From contig LUCW03002060.1 of NCBI GenBank assembly GCA_001586965.3, positions 1-34,838 on the forward strand: DNA of 34,838 nt, written 5' to 3'. The stretch is from Sphaeroforma sirkka (taxonomy: Eukaryota > Opisthokonta > Ichthyosporea > Ichthyophonida). Each line of letters begins with the position of its first letter. Positions within the stretch are counted from its first letter, which is position 1. This document shows positions 8,847 through 18,298 of the stretch, in pieces. The translations under genes were made by a program, and so were the position numbers. Below the pieces are notes generated by a model. It made no database searches. It saw nothing but the letters and a program-made list of their open reading frames with translations, and was not told the origin of the DNA.

Positions 8847-10836
8847 TGTTCCAACTCACCCTGTTCGATTTCGTCTGGGTGTGCCAGTATGGAAGCAATG
8901 TGTGTGTCTGTAGGCGTGGTCTCCTCATGCTCCGTTTGCTGGTCGTCCGAGTCTATCAGAGCCGTAATGGTGTTGACCGCGGGCAAACTCTTATTGAAGG
9001 ATACGCCTTGCTTGAATCCTCGGCCCGAGTTGGATGTGAATCCAATCCGTTTGTTCGACTGGTAGTGCTTGCAAGCCTCTGGGTGGGGCACCCGCTCTGC
9101 ACGCGTAACACGTGGTGGTCGTAGACATGCTTGTGCGTTGTGTGCTGCCTCCTCCTGTATTCGTATTCAAAATACGATCTCGTTGTTGGGCTGGAAGCTG
9201 TCTACGCCGATACCCCACATTCATCTGTATCCGTATCCGTTGTCTGAGGATGGCATCGGTTTCATGTATGTCTGGATTTAAAATGCTGAGAAGGTCTTCA
9301 GTCTCCAGCTGGTCCCAACCTATGTGTTGTTGTAGCGTGCGTTCATATGTCATATTACCTGTCAGGTCCTCGAGGGCCTGTATGAGGCAAGGATTAAGCA
9401 ACCGCTTAGGAAAGCCCTTGCCCTTACCTGCTCGCTCCCAGGCTCTCTTGTGAACTTCCACAATCTTGTTCAAATGTTCCCTGGCTGACTCTACACCCTT
9501 GGTGCGGGGATTGCCCTTTGCCAACTTCTTACAGGTAGGGTCTACGGTGGCCTTGCTCTCATGTTCACAGATTTGGTCTATGACCTGTTCCGCCGGATAT
9601 ACCCTCAGCTGATTATGGTTGTCACGTAGATAGTCAATTGTGGCCTTTGCTGCCTTAAAATGTATAAGTACCTTATAGAACCAACGTGCCATCCACGACT
9701 CATCTAGTCCTGAGACATGGGCGTTCTTCAGTGCCTCTTCTAACGCCCCTCGTGTGTCTCTATCGGCTGTGCTACTTAATTGATAACGGTCTAAAGGCCA
9801 ATCGGGCCATGTCCGTGGCTCCGGAGCTCTGTTCTTCCTGATAGCTTCCAATTGAGTATTCAACGCTCCTTTCAGTGTATCAATCGTGGACGTTAGTAAT
9901 GTACATCTTGGTGCATCGTAGTTTCCCTGTGCTCGACAAAGTTCATCCACAAAGAAAGATATCTTTCCTTCGAGGCGTTGACACTTGGCTCGGCGATGCT
10001 CTTTCCACTGCGCTGGTGTCATGATCGGCTCTCTAGCCTGTTCGTCTTTGTAGGGTCGTTTTCTGCTGCCATGAATATTACCGTCGTCAACGTCACTAGA
10101 CTTGCACTTACTGTCGTCGACGTAACTAGCCTTGCGCATATCCTGCGTCGATCGCGCGAAGTCTCGGTGCTGTCCGCTGAGTTCCCATCGTCTACGTAGT
10201 TGTTCTCGTTCGGCTTCCCTACGATAATCCCCATGTGGGTCGCTCAAATATTGCTCTAGCTGTCGGCCCCTGATTTCGTCAGATTTTTGCTGACGAGTGC
10301 CCGTGGCCCACCCTGACATATTGCTATGCCGTTGGACTGGTCGCTCATCCCCGTTGCCTGCGAGGGAATCCTGACTTGCACTGGTGAAACTCCCATCGAG
10401 TTCGTTTTCGAGTGAAATCTCGTTCAGGTACTCGGTGAAAAGACTGCCATGAATACGGTCTATCACCCGCTGAATGAATGCCCGAAGTACCTCGGACGTT
10501 GGCTACCCTGTGTCGCTCAGCTGCTGGTTCAGCAGACTTTGAACGACTAGTATGCCTAATCACAAATTGCACCTCACTGTCTTCTGGATCTGCTCTCCCT
10601 TTTGCCAATAAGCGAGACCCGTGCCCCAACTGATGTTGCCTGCTTGCTGCCTGGCGCATGTCTTGGTCTGTCTGTTCATATCGCTGTTGTTCATCTCTTT
10701 GATGCGATGCTACTGTCTGGCGCGAAGAAGCTGTGCCTCCTTGCTGGGTCTGCTCGAAATCTGACAAGGATCTCTGGGTTGTTTTGCCGTCGCGACGAGT
10801 GCGTCGAGGGCTGCGGGGTGCTGGACGCATAGGCAT
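8847..10836 (-). pseudogene. gag: Gag of a second gypsy family (family 2), partial
   Basis: This is a gag-like protein on the minus strand, from ATG 10836 (MPMRPAPRSPRR) through a Q/R-rich N-terminal part, one frame change in the 10345-10466 overlap, and a 491-codon frame to 8993. It shares RTWPDWP, DRDTRGALEEALKNA and GLDESW with family 1 gag but is clearly diverged elsewhere. A zinc-knuckle start (CYAC) lies near 9105. Its continuation (HPEACKH) is in the +1 frame, which then runs to 8847 (ending ELEQVL) before entering the LTR of copy 1. Protease and pol are absent, so the element is truncated at the LTR junction. Confidence 0.8.
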
Positions 10837-11620
10837 CTTGATGTTAAGACTTCGATGTATGACTTTGTGTTGTTGATGAATAGTTGATCCAGATTGAAAG
10901 AGTGTTTGCTATTATATAATAGTTGAACTCCGCTATTCGTGATACACACTTTCTTCCGCCGACCTCCTCTCGTGATACCAAAATAGCTAATTATCATTGA
11001 ATCATGTTGATGTCTACGAGGTCTGCTTGCGGGTCCCCGAAAACTGGTTGCGCTCGAATACACCTTGCTCCTTAATGATTGCTAATCATTTTGTTTGGTT
11101 TGGTTTTGTAAATGAGTACTCGCTTTGCACTCCTTTGCTCTGCCTATAGGAGTAATTAAAAGTTGCTGATAGACTCGAAGCGTGTTCAATGATCAACCGC
11201 CTGTCGTGTTCTATCGTTCTGAATACTCCTTCAATCCAACCTTCGGACCACTGTACTCCAACATAAAATCAAACCCGAGGCCTGCAGCCAGGAAGTTCTG
11301 GTCAAGGTTTACAAGTATAACCTTGAAGCCCAAGGTAATTATATCGGTTTTGAAGTTGGAAAACCAAAACAAATTCCCTGTTCAAACCAACTTGAGTGTA
11401 CTTGCACGATGCCTGACAAGTGCTGTCTACTCTTGCAGGTACTATTTCTTCTGTTCCTTGCAAGAGTCCGCTGCATCTTGACGATTCGCCTTATACGTCG
11501 GCGATAACGTTCTCGTTCTCCTTTGTTTTCACCAACAATCATTCAACCGTACCATGCTACTTGCTGGTCCTACGGCTAATTCACTTACGTTGAGTTCCTT
11601 CCTCTCTAGAATGAAAATTC
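10837..11620. other. Family 2 leader and unassigned sequence
   Basis: The first few hundred bases upstream of the family 2 gag ATG are presumably its leader, but I could not find its LTR. The ORFs here (for example 11182-11481 plus) have no recognisable motif and I do not call them. Confidence 0.4.
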
Positions 11621-11622
11621 AA

Positions 11623-11623
<1 letters not shown>

Positions 11624-11682
<59 letters not shown>
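11624..11682. repeat. (AT)n microsatellite
   Basis: About 59 bases of uninterrupted AT dinucleotide. Any frame across it is meaningless. Confidence 0.97.
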
Positions 11683-11684
<2 letters not shown>

Positions 11685-12376
11685 TAGCTTGTAACATCGG
11701 TAAATATGTCTGCTAGTTGTGTGTTGGTCGTGGGTTAATCTCCGTGATATATTTTTTTCTATGCTTTCGTGACCATCGAAGTTCGCGCATGCAACGATGG
11801 CCAAACATTCGACTCGGAGATATTTTTGAAAAATCGATCTTCTAACCATGCCAGTCTTTTCGTCTACCCAATTGAATACCAAAACTTGCTCCAGTAGTTG
11901 ATATTTGTTGAAAATACGAGTTGAAATCGCATTCTTTCTGACTCAGTTTCTCCCAAACTGTGCCTAGCTCCTCTTCTGCATTGCTACCTGTCTCACGCGC
12001 GCTTAATTCACTTGTTTCCATTCTACGTCGCCTGACACTGTCGATTCTACATTGCTACCTGTTTTTCTTGATCACCTCTATCTACCCATTGTCGTCGCTG
12101 TACTCGCCCACACCTATGAAAATTTGCCATATCGACCTTCTCTACGCCAAATTACGTTCTTCTATACCCCTAACTGCGATACTGCATCATGTTTGTGCTG
12201 TGCGGACTGACTAGGTCAGTCAAAACATTGTTCAAACGTCCTATGGGCTGCTATTTAGTCATAGCGAGGCCTTGATTGCCAACGACGGCCTAAAAAGTCG
12301 CATTGGAATTGAAGTATCTGGATTTTCGGACCAAAGATGGATTAAAAAATCAAAGAAGAATGAATGGTTGTTGGGA
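11683..12376. other. Intergenic, no gene seen
   Basis: AT-rich sequence with scattered short ORFs on both strands (for example 11960-12214 plus) that show no motif or conserved pattern. I see no RNA gene or transposon signature. Confidence 0.4.
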
Positions 12377-12377
12377 A

Positions 12378-12548
12378 ATGGTCGGATGACTAATTAATCT
12401 ATAAAAATATAAAAATAAAAATGCTCATCAGATACATAAACTGGGCACCTGTTAATTGCTGCATATATTACTAATCACTCCAATTTGCTCTAGATTTAAA
12501 ATAATTTTTAAAAATCTGCATAAAATATATATATATATATATATATAT

Positions 12549-12611
<63 letters not shown>

Positions 12612-12643
12612 CACGCAAGCGTATCAAACCGAACAAACCGGAA
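12378..12643. repeat. Tandem duplication unit 1 (with TA microsatellite)
   Basis: This unit runs from ATGGTCGGATGACTA through GCTCATCAG, ACTGGGCACCTGTTAATT and CCAATTTGCTCTAGATTTA, then a long TA array (12525-12608), then TCACGCAAGCGTATCAAACC to GGAA. It is repeated in the same order at 12687-12890. Confidence 0.88.
12525..12608. repeat. (TA)n microsatellite
   Basis: About 84 bases of TA repeat with a single interruption. A shorter TA run follows at 12644-12661 and another at 12840-12852. Confidence 0.97.
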
Positions 12644-12686
12644 ATATATATATATATATAATAAATAAAAGTAGTAGTATTCGACC

Positions 12687-12890
12687 GGATGGTCGGATAA
12701 CTATTTGTTCTAGAAAAAAAAAGAAGAAGAAAAAAATGCTCATCAGCTAAATAAACTGGGCACCTGTTAATTTCTGCATATATTTCTAATCACTCCAATT
12801 TGCTCTAGATTTATAATAAGAAGAAAAAAATCTGCATAATATATATATATATGAAAATCACGCAAACGTATCAAACCAAGCAAAACGGAA
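12687..12890. repeat. Tandem duplication unit 2
   Basis: Second copy of the 12378-12643 block, with a much shorter TA tract, which explains most of the length difference. An A/G-rich tract replaces the A/T-rich tract before GCTCATCAG. Confidence 0.88.
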
Positions 12891-12912
12891 GGTGAGGGTT
12901 TCTTTTCACTTA

Positions 12913-13068
12913 TCTGTGCTCGGAAGACTTTGCTCCTGTCGTAATTTGCAAGCTCCTTTCGGCTATCCGGTTCTGAGGGAGATCAACTCCTCTGTGCTCG
13001 GAAGACTTTGCTCCTGTCGTAATTTGCAAGCTCCTTTCAGCTATCCGATTCTGAGGAAGATCAACTCC
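12913..13068. repeat. 78-bp direct repeat, two copies
   Basis: Two adjacent 78-bp units start TCTGTGCTCGGAAGACTTTG at 12913 and 12991 and end GATCAACTCC. They differ at only a few positions. There is no coding signal. Confidence 0.93.
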
Positions 13069-13338
13069 TGTAATTTGTCAATAAAATGAACTTCTCCGTC
13101 CACTATTATCCTCGAGATAAAATCGAATAATACACCTAAAGTAACTAGTCATAAAAATGAGGTAAACACATCAAAATACGATACTAAAACCTACTGAGTC
13201 TCCCTGAGGCTGAGTGCGGTGTATTTATTCTTATATTTGATTTTCTACGTGGTCTACAAATAATTCACCTCGTGTGAATTAATTGCAAACTAATTCTAAC
13301 TCCACACTGATAGTGGTTTAACGGGACTTTTACTACAG
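13069..13338. other. Upstream region or intron before the RING/IBR-like exon
   Basis: AT-rich and non-coding in appearance. It ends with a pyrimidine-containing stretch and ACAG at 13335-13338, which looks like a 3' splice site for the exon that follows. No upstream exon could be identified in it. Confidence 0.4.
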
Positions 13339-13977
13339 GCGGGCAGTCTCACGTGCAAGAACGGACACTTGGTGTGTAACGGTTGTCTGGACAGGGCCTT
13401 GGCGTTCGACATGAACAGCACCAACCATGTCGCGCGCCACAATGGACTGCTCCCGTATATCATGCAGGCAAGTGGCTACGACGACCTGTGGGAGTCCAAG
13501 GCATATGCACCGCATGTGACGAAGGCGACGTTCGACAAAGCCATGTACCTGGTGAACAAACCTGAAATCCGCGCGGAGGTGCTGGTCCACATCGCCAACG
13601 AAATCCTGCCTCTGCGATGTCCGGCAATGGGTCATGTGCTGGACGAGTCTTTTTACGCCTGCTTCGCCTTGACGTGCGACTCGTGTCCGCGCGAGGACAA
13701 CGAGTTCTGTGCGTTGTGTTGGAGAAGTTTCGGCGGAAACACACACTCCCATGTGCTGCGGTGTGCCCTCAACCCACGTCCAGGCCATTTCTTCAACGCC
13801 ATAACAGTCTTTTACGAGCTGAGACGGAAGGACCGCTCGCAGAAATTGAAGGATTATTGGGCCACGCTCCAGATAGGTGACGATAGCAAAGAGAAGCTGG
13901 CAGAGCGTGTGCAGCCCCTACTGGACCCGTTGAAGCCTGAGGGGACGTACGACTCTGTTTTTGATATCGTAGCTTAG
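13339..13977 (+). CDS. RING/IBR-like zinc-binding protein, 3' terminal exon
   Basis: This 212-codon open frame ends in TAG at 13975. It has no ATG near its start but follows a good acceptor (TTTACTACAG before GCG GGC AGT), so it is probably the last exon of a spliced gene. It opens with LTCKNGHLVCNGC, a C/H pattern like the second half of a RING finger. About 85 residues later comes LRCP, then LTCDSC, NEFCALCW and HSHVLRC. The order of C-x2-C pairs followed by H-x4-C resembles the IBR/RING2 part of RBR ubiquitin ligases, so a ubiquitin-transfer role is possible. The 3' tail is charged and helical with no known motif. The Cys spacing is not canonical for RBR proteins, and upstream RING cysteines would have to be on another exon. 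GC content is higher than the flanks, as expected for a real exon. Confidence 0.6.
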   Translation, partial: AGSLTCKNGHLVCNGCLDRALAFDMNSTNHVARHNGLLPYIMQASGYDDLWESKAYAPHVTKATFDKAMYLVNKPEIRAEVLVHIANEILPLRCPAMGHVLDESFYACFALTCDSCPREDNEFCALCWRSFGGNTHSHVLRCALNPRPGHFFNAITVFYELRRKDRSQKLKDYWATLQIGDDSKEKLAERVQPLLDPLKPEGTYDSVFDIVA

Positions 13978-14309
13978 AATCCTGGACAATTTGTCGGCAG
14001 TCCATTCATTAATCAGGTGTTTGACGTGGCATACATCCCCAAAGGCTACAACATCTGAGTGAGAGATGGTTTCTTCAAGCAGTTTGTATCTCAATTTGCC
14101 CGTCAGCTGTACGCTTGTCCGTGTATTGGGCCGTCTGGCTATGAAGTTCATTGGTGCATGCTTAAGTCAGGAAGTCCCTGATATGGTTTATTTAGGATGG
14201 GGTTTATTTGATATTTGCGTTTTATTAGTGACTACATTTTGAACCGGGATTATCCAATCAGGTGAAAACTAATTAAGGGAAATCAAATGACAGAATATTT
14301 GTTATAGGA

Positions 14310-14385
14310 TTTTATTTCAATAAATGAACAACGTCTCCCCTTGAACGAGAGGAGTACGTTGAGATACAGTTATCTTAGACTACTT
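14310..14385 (+). repeat. LTR remnant of a third gypsy family
   Basis: AATAAATGAACAACGTCTCC through GTACGTTGAGATACAGTTATC matches the inner end of the family 1 LTRs, but the hairpin stem in between has diverged while still being able to pair. It is followed by AAATTTTTAACT, which resembles the bases after the family 1 5' LTR. This suggests a 5' LTR end with its leader on the plus strand. The outer LTR half is not recognisable. Confidence 0.6.
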
Positions 14386-14504
14386 GCCAAATTTTTAACT
14401 GACTTGAACGTTGTAAATAAATTGAACTGGTCCTGAATAGGAGACGAGGACTATAGGATCCCGAGTAAAAATGGAACTTCTTATATAGCACAAAGAAAAG
14501 AGAC

Positions 14505-14726
14505 ATGTTTCGGACATCAGGAACTGGAATGACGGTCGACAACGTAGAACAACCGTTAGTAAATGACACAGATAGTGGCTTTATCAATAGTGATATTAAC
14601 GATAGCATACCAGCACTTCTACCAAACAGCAGTAGTGAGTCAGAGTCGGAGGCGAATAGAGGAACCGCGGAATCCAGAGGCATGCCAGACGCATGTGTCG
14701 ACACAATCGTTGGAAACCCTATTTGA
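14505..14726 (+). CDS. Small acidic ORF downstream of LTR remnant
   Basis: This 73-codon frame encodes a hydrophilic D/N/S-rich product with SSSESESE in its second half. It starts about 120 nt after the LTR remnant at 14310-14385, matching the place and size of the leader ORF of gypsy family 1 (8337-8564). Sequence similarity between the two is at best marginal (VDNVE against VDYNVE). There is no domain. It may be a leftover leader ORF of a third gypsy family, or chance. Confidence 0.3.
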   Translation: MFRTSGTGMTVDNVEQPLVNDTDSGFINSDINDSIPALLPNSSSESESEANRGTAESRGMPDACVDTIVGNPI

Positions 14727-14749
14727 TTTATAGAAGTCAGCAGAGTTAG

Positions 14750-14873
14750 CTCACTCCCGAGAGCAAATCTAGTTGCTTAAATTACTCTTAAGAGTTGAAT
14801 TAATACTCAACCGACTTCCAAGAGCAGATTGAGTTTCTCAACCGATTCCCGAGAGTGGATTAAGTCTGTCAAC
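14750..14873. repeat. Degenerate ~30-bp tandem repeat
   Basis: Three to four imperfect units with the pattern CGATTCCCGAGAGCAGATTGA then GTTTCTCAAC. The CCCGAGAGC core is reminiscent of the minisatellites in the gypsy 3' UTR, although no gypsy pol is adjacent. Confidence 0.7.
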
Positions 14874-14874
14874 C

Positions 14875-15139
14875 GCAACATTTCACAAATAGCTGCGGTT
14901 CTATGTGAGTCACAACCTATGCGGAAAGACATCATGTGATCAGCGTGAAAATTAGTTGTAGAGAAGTTGAAATAAAAATGCATCGGAGTGATAAAGTGTT
15001 CTGCATAAGGTTTCTCATACTGACCATATGAGTTTTCACCCTGGCCAGCCCAAGTGGCTGAACTAAAACCAAAAGTGAGGTCAGGAATGAATACATACAT
15101 TTGCACTTTATTTAAAGTCTACTAGATTGCACTCTAACA
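14875..15139 (+). repeat. Solo or truncated copia-type LTR
   Basis: About 265 bp are closely similar, in the same orientation, to 19821-20107, which sits directly before the copia gag. Shared blocks include AGCTGCGGTTCTATGTGAGT, CCTGGCCAGCCCAAG and TTTGCACTTTATTTAAAGTC. Both end CTCTA(T/A)CA. Here no gag follows. The downstream sequence is instead a duplicated exon of the neighbouring RING gene, which it appears to truncate. The outer edge (TG end) is not certain. Confidence 0.65.
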
Positions 15140-15290
15140 GTTCGACAGGATGCTGTGCTGGACGGGGTGGGCTGAGCGACGTACTGGAGGGTGGGGGCCA
15201 TGGCGTCACATAGATGAATCTTGTGCGCAATAAAGTTGTTGGAGGCTTTACAGAAGCGACATAGTCTCCTTGGTGATCGCAGCGAGGAGT
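15139..15290 (-). pseudogene. Duplicated exon fragment of the RING gene
   Basis: The minus strand here matches exon 2 of the RING gene (15985-16140) at about four of five positions or better, including CRFC, SNNFI, LCDAM, PTLQYVAQ and ASCRTV. It has one extra base before TGTCGC relative to that exon and no RING exon of its own. Its 3' side stops at the copia-type LTR. An ATG frame from 15417 reads into it but begins in a TTC-repeat tract that looks non-coding. It is best read as a truncated partial gene duplication. Confidence 0.6.
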
Positions 15291-15417
15291 ATAAACACTT
15301 AACATAAAAGGGCATAAACGGGCGCAAGCGTGCTCTGAGATTTTGGGCACAGATAACAAGGTAAACGTAGGAAGAAGAAGAAGAAGAAATATTTTTTAAT
15401 CTAACAATAGTGGCCAT

Positions 15418-15824
15418 TCACTGTCTGGTAGCGCGGATGCGAGCAAGATTGGCCTGCGCCTTTGCTTTTGAGATCATGATCTGCTGTTCATTGGTTCGAA
15501 TCCTTTCCTCGATGATCGCAATCGCGACACCGAAGCGAGCGATATTGGCTAGGGCGCGGATTCGGTGGGCTTCGTCAGGAGTTGCCTCAAGGGGAACGGC
15601 TTCGGTTTCTAGGCTTTCTGAGTCTACCGTTGAGATGCGACTGGCATCGCCACGAGCAGTGTCCTCGGCTTGCTCTGGGGGGACACGGCCGGCACGGGCA
15701 CGTGAGCGTTGATTGAAACCGACTGGCTCTCGGTGCGGCGGTGCTCAATCGCGCGCGCATTGTCCTCGTGCTCCTGGAGACGGACACTGGCCAGAGCACG
15801 GCTGGCTTCTTGCTCCACCACCGT
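15418..15824 (-). pseudogene. Coiled-coil exon-like frame, one frameshift
   Basis: The minus strand reads as strongly coding, Ala/Glu/Arg/Gln-rich helix: EQEASRALASV at the start, IAIIEERIRTNEQQ and KAKAQANLARIRAT near the end, stopping at TGA 15420-15418. The two halves are in different frames, joined at a run of six C at about 15676-15681. One more C would restore the frame, so this is either a mutation or a sequence error. There is no ATG. The frame opens just after CTAG at 15825-15828, which could be an acceptor. It may be a downstream exon of the RING gene at 15933-16630, giving a RING plus coiled-coil architecture, or a separate gene piece. Confidence 0.5.
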
Positions 15825-15932
15825 CTAGTTCTCTATTATGTGCACTAGGGAGTGGCGCGATATAAGTCTGAACTTCTCTGTTTCGGCAAAGTAAACTACA
15901 GACGTGGGAGTATCACGGACAATGCACGCAGT

Positions 15933-16630
15933 TTAGTTGCCTATCTGAACCTCGTTGCCACGTAGAGACTTAGTGTTGTTGTGGACAGTTCGACAGGATG
16001 CTGCGCTGGACGGGGTGAGCTGAGCAACGTACTGGAGGGTAGGGACCATGGCGTCACACAGAGGAATTTTGTTTTCAATAAAGTTGTTGGAGGCGTTACA
16101 GAAGCGACATGTCTCCTTGGTGATCTCATCGAGGATGCTCTGCAGTGCTCGGTTGGGGGCAACGGCTGACTTGGTAAACGACATGAAAATTGAGATTACC
16201 GACATGTTTTTGCCGTCGTTAACCGTTCTGACATGGCAACATTGGCGGAAATCTAGTATCGGTAAGTGAGAAACCTGTCGTCTTGAATAGCTAGACCTTA
16301 AATATTTACCAATGAAAAGACTTAATGTATCCGTAGCCAATGAAATATATGTACTGACCTCAACAATAGTCATGCCGGAAACTAGATGTTAACGACACGA
16401 CAGTTTCCGCCAGTATCCGATAGTCGTTTACCTGTTGACCATGGCAACACTGTCGCCAACTCATACCAAGCCAGGGCAACGGTGGGGCTACGTGCGCGAC
16501 ACATAGGGCACGTTGTAGTCTTATATAAACAGGTGTGACAAAGAGGTTGCGGACAACACACAAGCTGTTCAATGTCCTCTAATATGTCGCCGCAGATGAT
16601 GCAGGAGAATTCCGTTGCTATGCAATTCAT
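15933..16630 (-). CDS. RING-finger protein, probably spliced (two exons)
   Basis: Exon 1 (ATG 16630 to about 16432) encodes a compact RING: CIIC near the N-terminus, then CCPQPLCHTC and CPMCRAR, i.e. C-x2-C, C-x4-C-x2-C and C-x2-C. The family usually acts as a ubiquitin E3. Read straight on, the frame stops at 16382 (83 residues). A donor-like CAACAG/GTAAAC at 16432/16431 and an acceptor GATACTAG at 16253 would remove 179 bp. The phases then agree exactly (one base plus two), joining to a frame that runs to TAA at 15933. Exon 2 carries CRFC, LCDAM and SAASC. It is not a known domain, but part of it is duplicated at 15139-15290. The start was chosen as the first ATG before the RING. Without the splice, 15933-16373 would be an unrelated frame lacking a sensible start. 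Confidence 0.5.
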
Positions 16631-16685
16631 TGTTTGTGAAATAATGAATTGTAGAGACTTAGTGTACCTTTTTATATACACACAG

Positions 16686-16822
16686 AACATAGGGCATAAA
16701 CGGGCACAGGGCATAAACACGGATCATAAATAGCACAGCTTAAACACAGATCAAAAAGAGCACAGCATAAAAGCACAGCATAAAGAGCACAGCATAAACA
16801 CAGAGCATAAACAGGCGCACGA
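16686..16822. repeat. Degenerate 13-bp repeat (AGCACAGCATAAA)
   Basis: About ten imperfect copies of AGCACAGCATAAA or GGGCATAAACGGGCAC. A similar short piece (GGGCATAAACGGGCGCAAGC) lies at 15309-15328, near the duplicated exon, which suggests the duplication carried promoter-side sequence with it. The array sits between the divergently oriented RING gene (minus) and F-box/LRR gene (plus). Confidence 0.7.
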
Positions 16823-16907
16823 CATTTGTATATATACATCATACAGTAAGAAATAAATGAGTATATATATGCGAGTCACAATCAAGATTTTAACAGTAGT
16901 ATGAATC

Positions 16908-18048
16908 ATGCTCCAAGCTGATATCTGGTTTCTAATAGCACACAACCTGCGTCTGGTGGACGTGGTTCAGCGTACTAAAACGTGTACGAAACTTGCCAAC
17001 TTGCGACTTGTGGAGGATTTCCTCCTTCGAGGTGGCCCGGTTCATGTACAACGGGCCGAGAGATACTCTGCTGCCCGCGGAGCAACGTGGTCCATTCACT
17101 GGACCAATGTGAGACAACTGACACTGGAGTTTGATGTAGGCTTTGTGACACCTTCCCAACTGACATGCGCGTACTTGTTCTGGTGCGACATGTTGGAGCG
17201 CATGAGCCTGGATGTGTTCAAGGTAGTCCTTCTCGGCTTGAATCGGAATATAATATTGGGGTACCTGATGTTGCATCTCGTGCAGCGAGCGCAAGGCCTA
17301 AAGTGCTTGAATGTGGATTCACTGTCGCTGTTGACCAACGTGGATATGCAGGGGACCCTAAGTATCCTGGAAAAGCTCGAGCTTGTATGGTTGCATAGAG
17401 TGGACAACCTTATTGCATTACAGACCCTGACAAACCTGCGCGAGCTGTCGATTCAGGAAGTACATGTGGCGTACACACTAGAACCCGTGTATGTGCACGC
17501 TATACATCTCCAACTCGTCCGGGCTGAGAGACATTTCCTGTCTGGCGGAGGCTCAGAGTATCCGAGCGCTGTATCTGAGCTCGATAGTTACAGATGACGT
17601 TTCGTGTGTTAGACACATGACGGGCCTGGAAGTTTCAAGCTTGAAGTGTTTTGAAAGCTGCGAGTATATGGACGGATTGCGCAACCTACACAAGCTGCAG
17701 TCGTTGGATCTAGTGTCTTGTATAGATACAAGTGAGATTCTGGACATATGCCGCGACGACCGTGGGCTGGAGGAGCTCATTGCGGGCGAAGGTTCGTTCG
17801 ACGAAGACGAGGACACGACCGATTTGATAACAGTTGGTAAGATTTCTCGATTGCGACGGATTTATATTACAAGAAATGGAAAGATATGCAACTTAAAGCC
17901 GCTCACCCAGCTAGCACAGCTCGACTCTCTCAAGCTCTGGGAGATAAGGGCATGTAACTGGAACGAGCTCGCTGGTATTCGGAGTCTGTGCAAGCTGGCC
18001 TTGGAGCGAGTCAGTAAAGATAGAATGTTTGACAACTCAGATGCCTGA
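16908..18048 (+). pseudogene. F-box/LRR-like protein, intronless, one frameshift
   Basis: The N-terminus (LQADIWFLIAHNLRLVDVV then TCTKLANL) resembles an F-box: hydrophobic-D-I/W, L-I-x-x-L, D-V-V, T-C-x-L. It is followed by repeated leucine-rich segments such as LEKLELVWLHRVDNL, LTNLRELSI, LHKLQSLDLV and LAQLDSLKL. F-box/LRR proteins choose substrates for SCF ubiquitin ligases. The first frame runs 16908-17597 and the second is open through 18048. They overlap around 17490, where LEP-V-Y passes to CTLYISNSSGL in the +1 frame. One base change joins them into a product of about 380 residues. With no intron signal at the join, this is a frameshift mutation or sequence error. The C-terminal LRRs are intact. 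The ATG at 16908 starts the F-box and is the only good start. Confidence 0.65.
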
Positions 18049-18298
18049 TATGGTTTTTAAACATAAATAATAATAAAATGAAAATTACTGTTTTTAGGTT
18101 GTTGCTCTGAATTTGGGCACCCAATTCTAAATTCCTATGAAATAGAGCGCTAAACGCGTACGCAGCGTTGAGCTAGACACTATTGAGTAAAGCTACTTGT
18201 CTTTTACAGTGCAACGAGACAGCGCCTTTCACTGTCTCTGCGGCTCCGTAAGCATCACGTCCATCGATTCGAGGTCGAGGTGAGCCATCAAAGCATCG
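18049..18298 (-). pseudogene. Degenerate coding repeat
   Basis: On the minus strand, a piece reading RDAYGAAETVKGAVSL resembles RDAYRAVEAVESTVST in the block at about 19030-19120. A related nucleotide motif (GCAGAGA-AGTGA-GGCGCT) occurs a third time at about 19288-19320. The pieces are in disrupted frames with no start, and look like remnants of a repeated gene segment. Nearest the LRR stop (18049-18110) there is only AT-rich 3' flank. Confidence 0.35.

Noticed and set aside
12456..12668. ORF encoding Ile-Tyr repeats
   Set aside because: It is a translation of the TA microsatellite.
15493..15503. GGTTCGAATCC, a perfect tRNA B-box
   Set aside because: No A-box, acceptor stem or cloverleaf can be built around it, and it lies inside a strong coding frame on the other strand.
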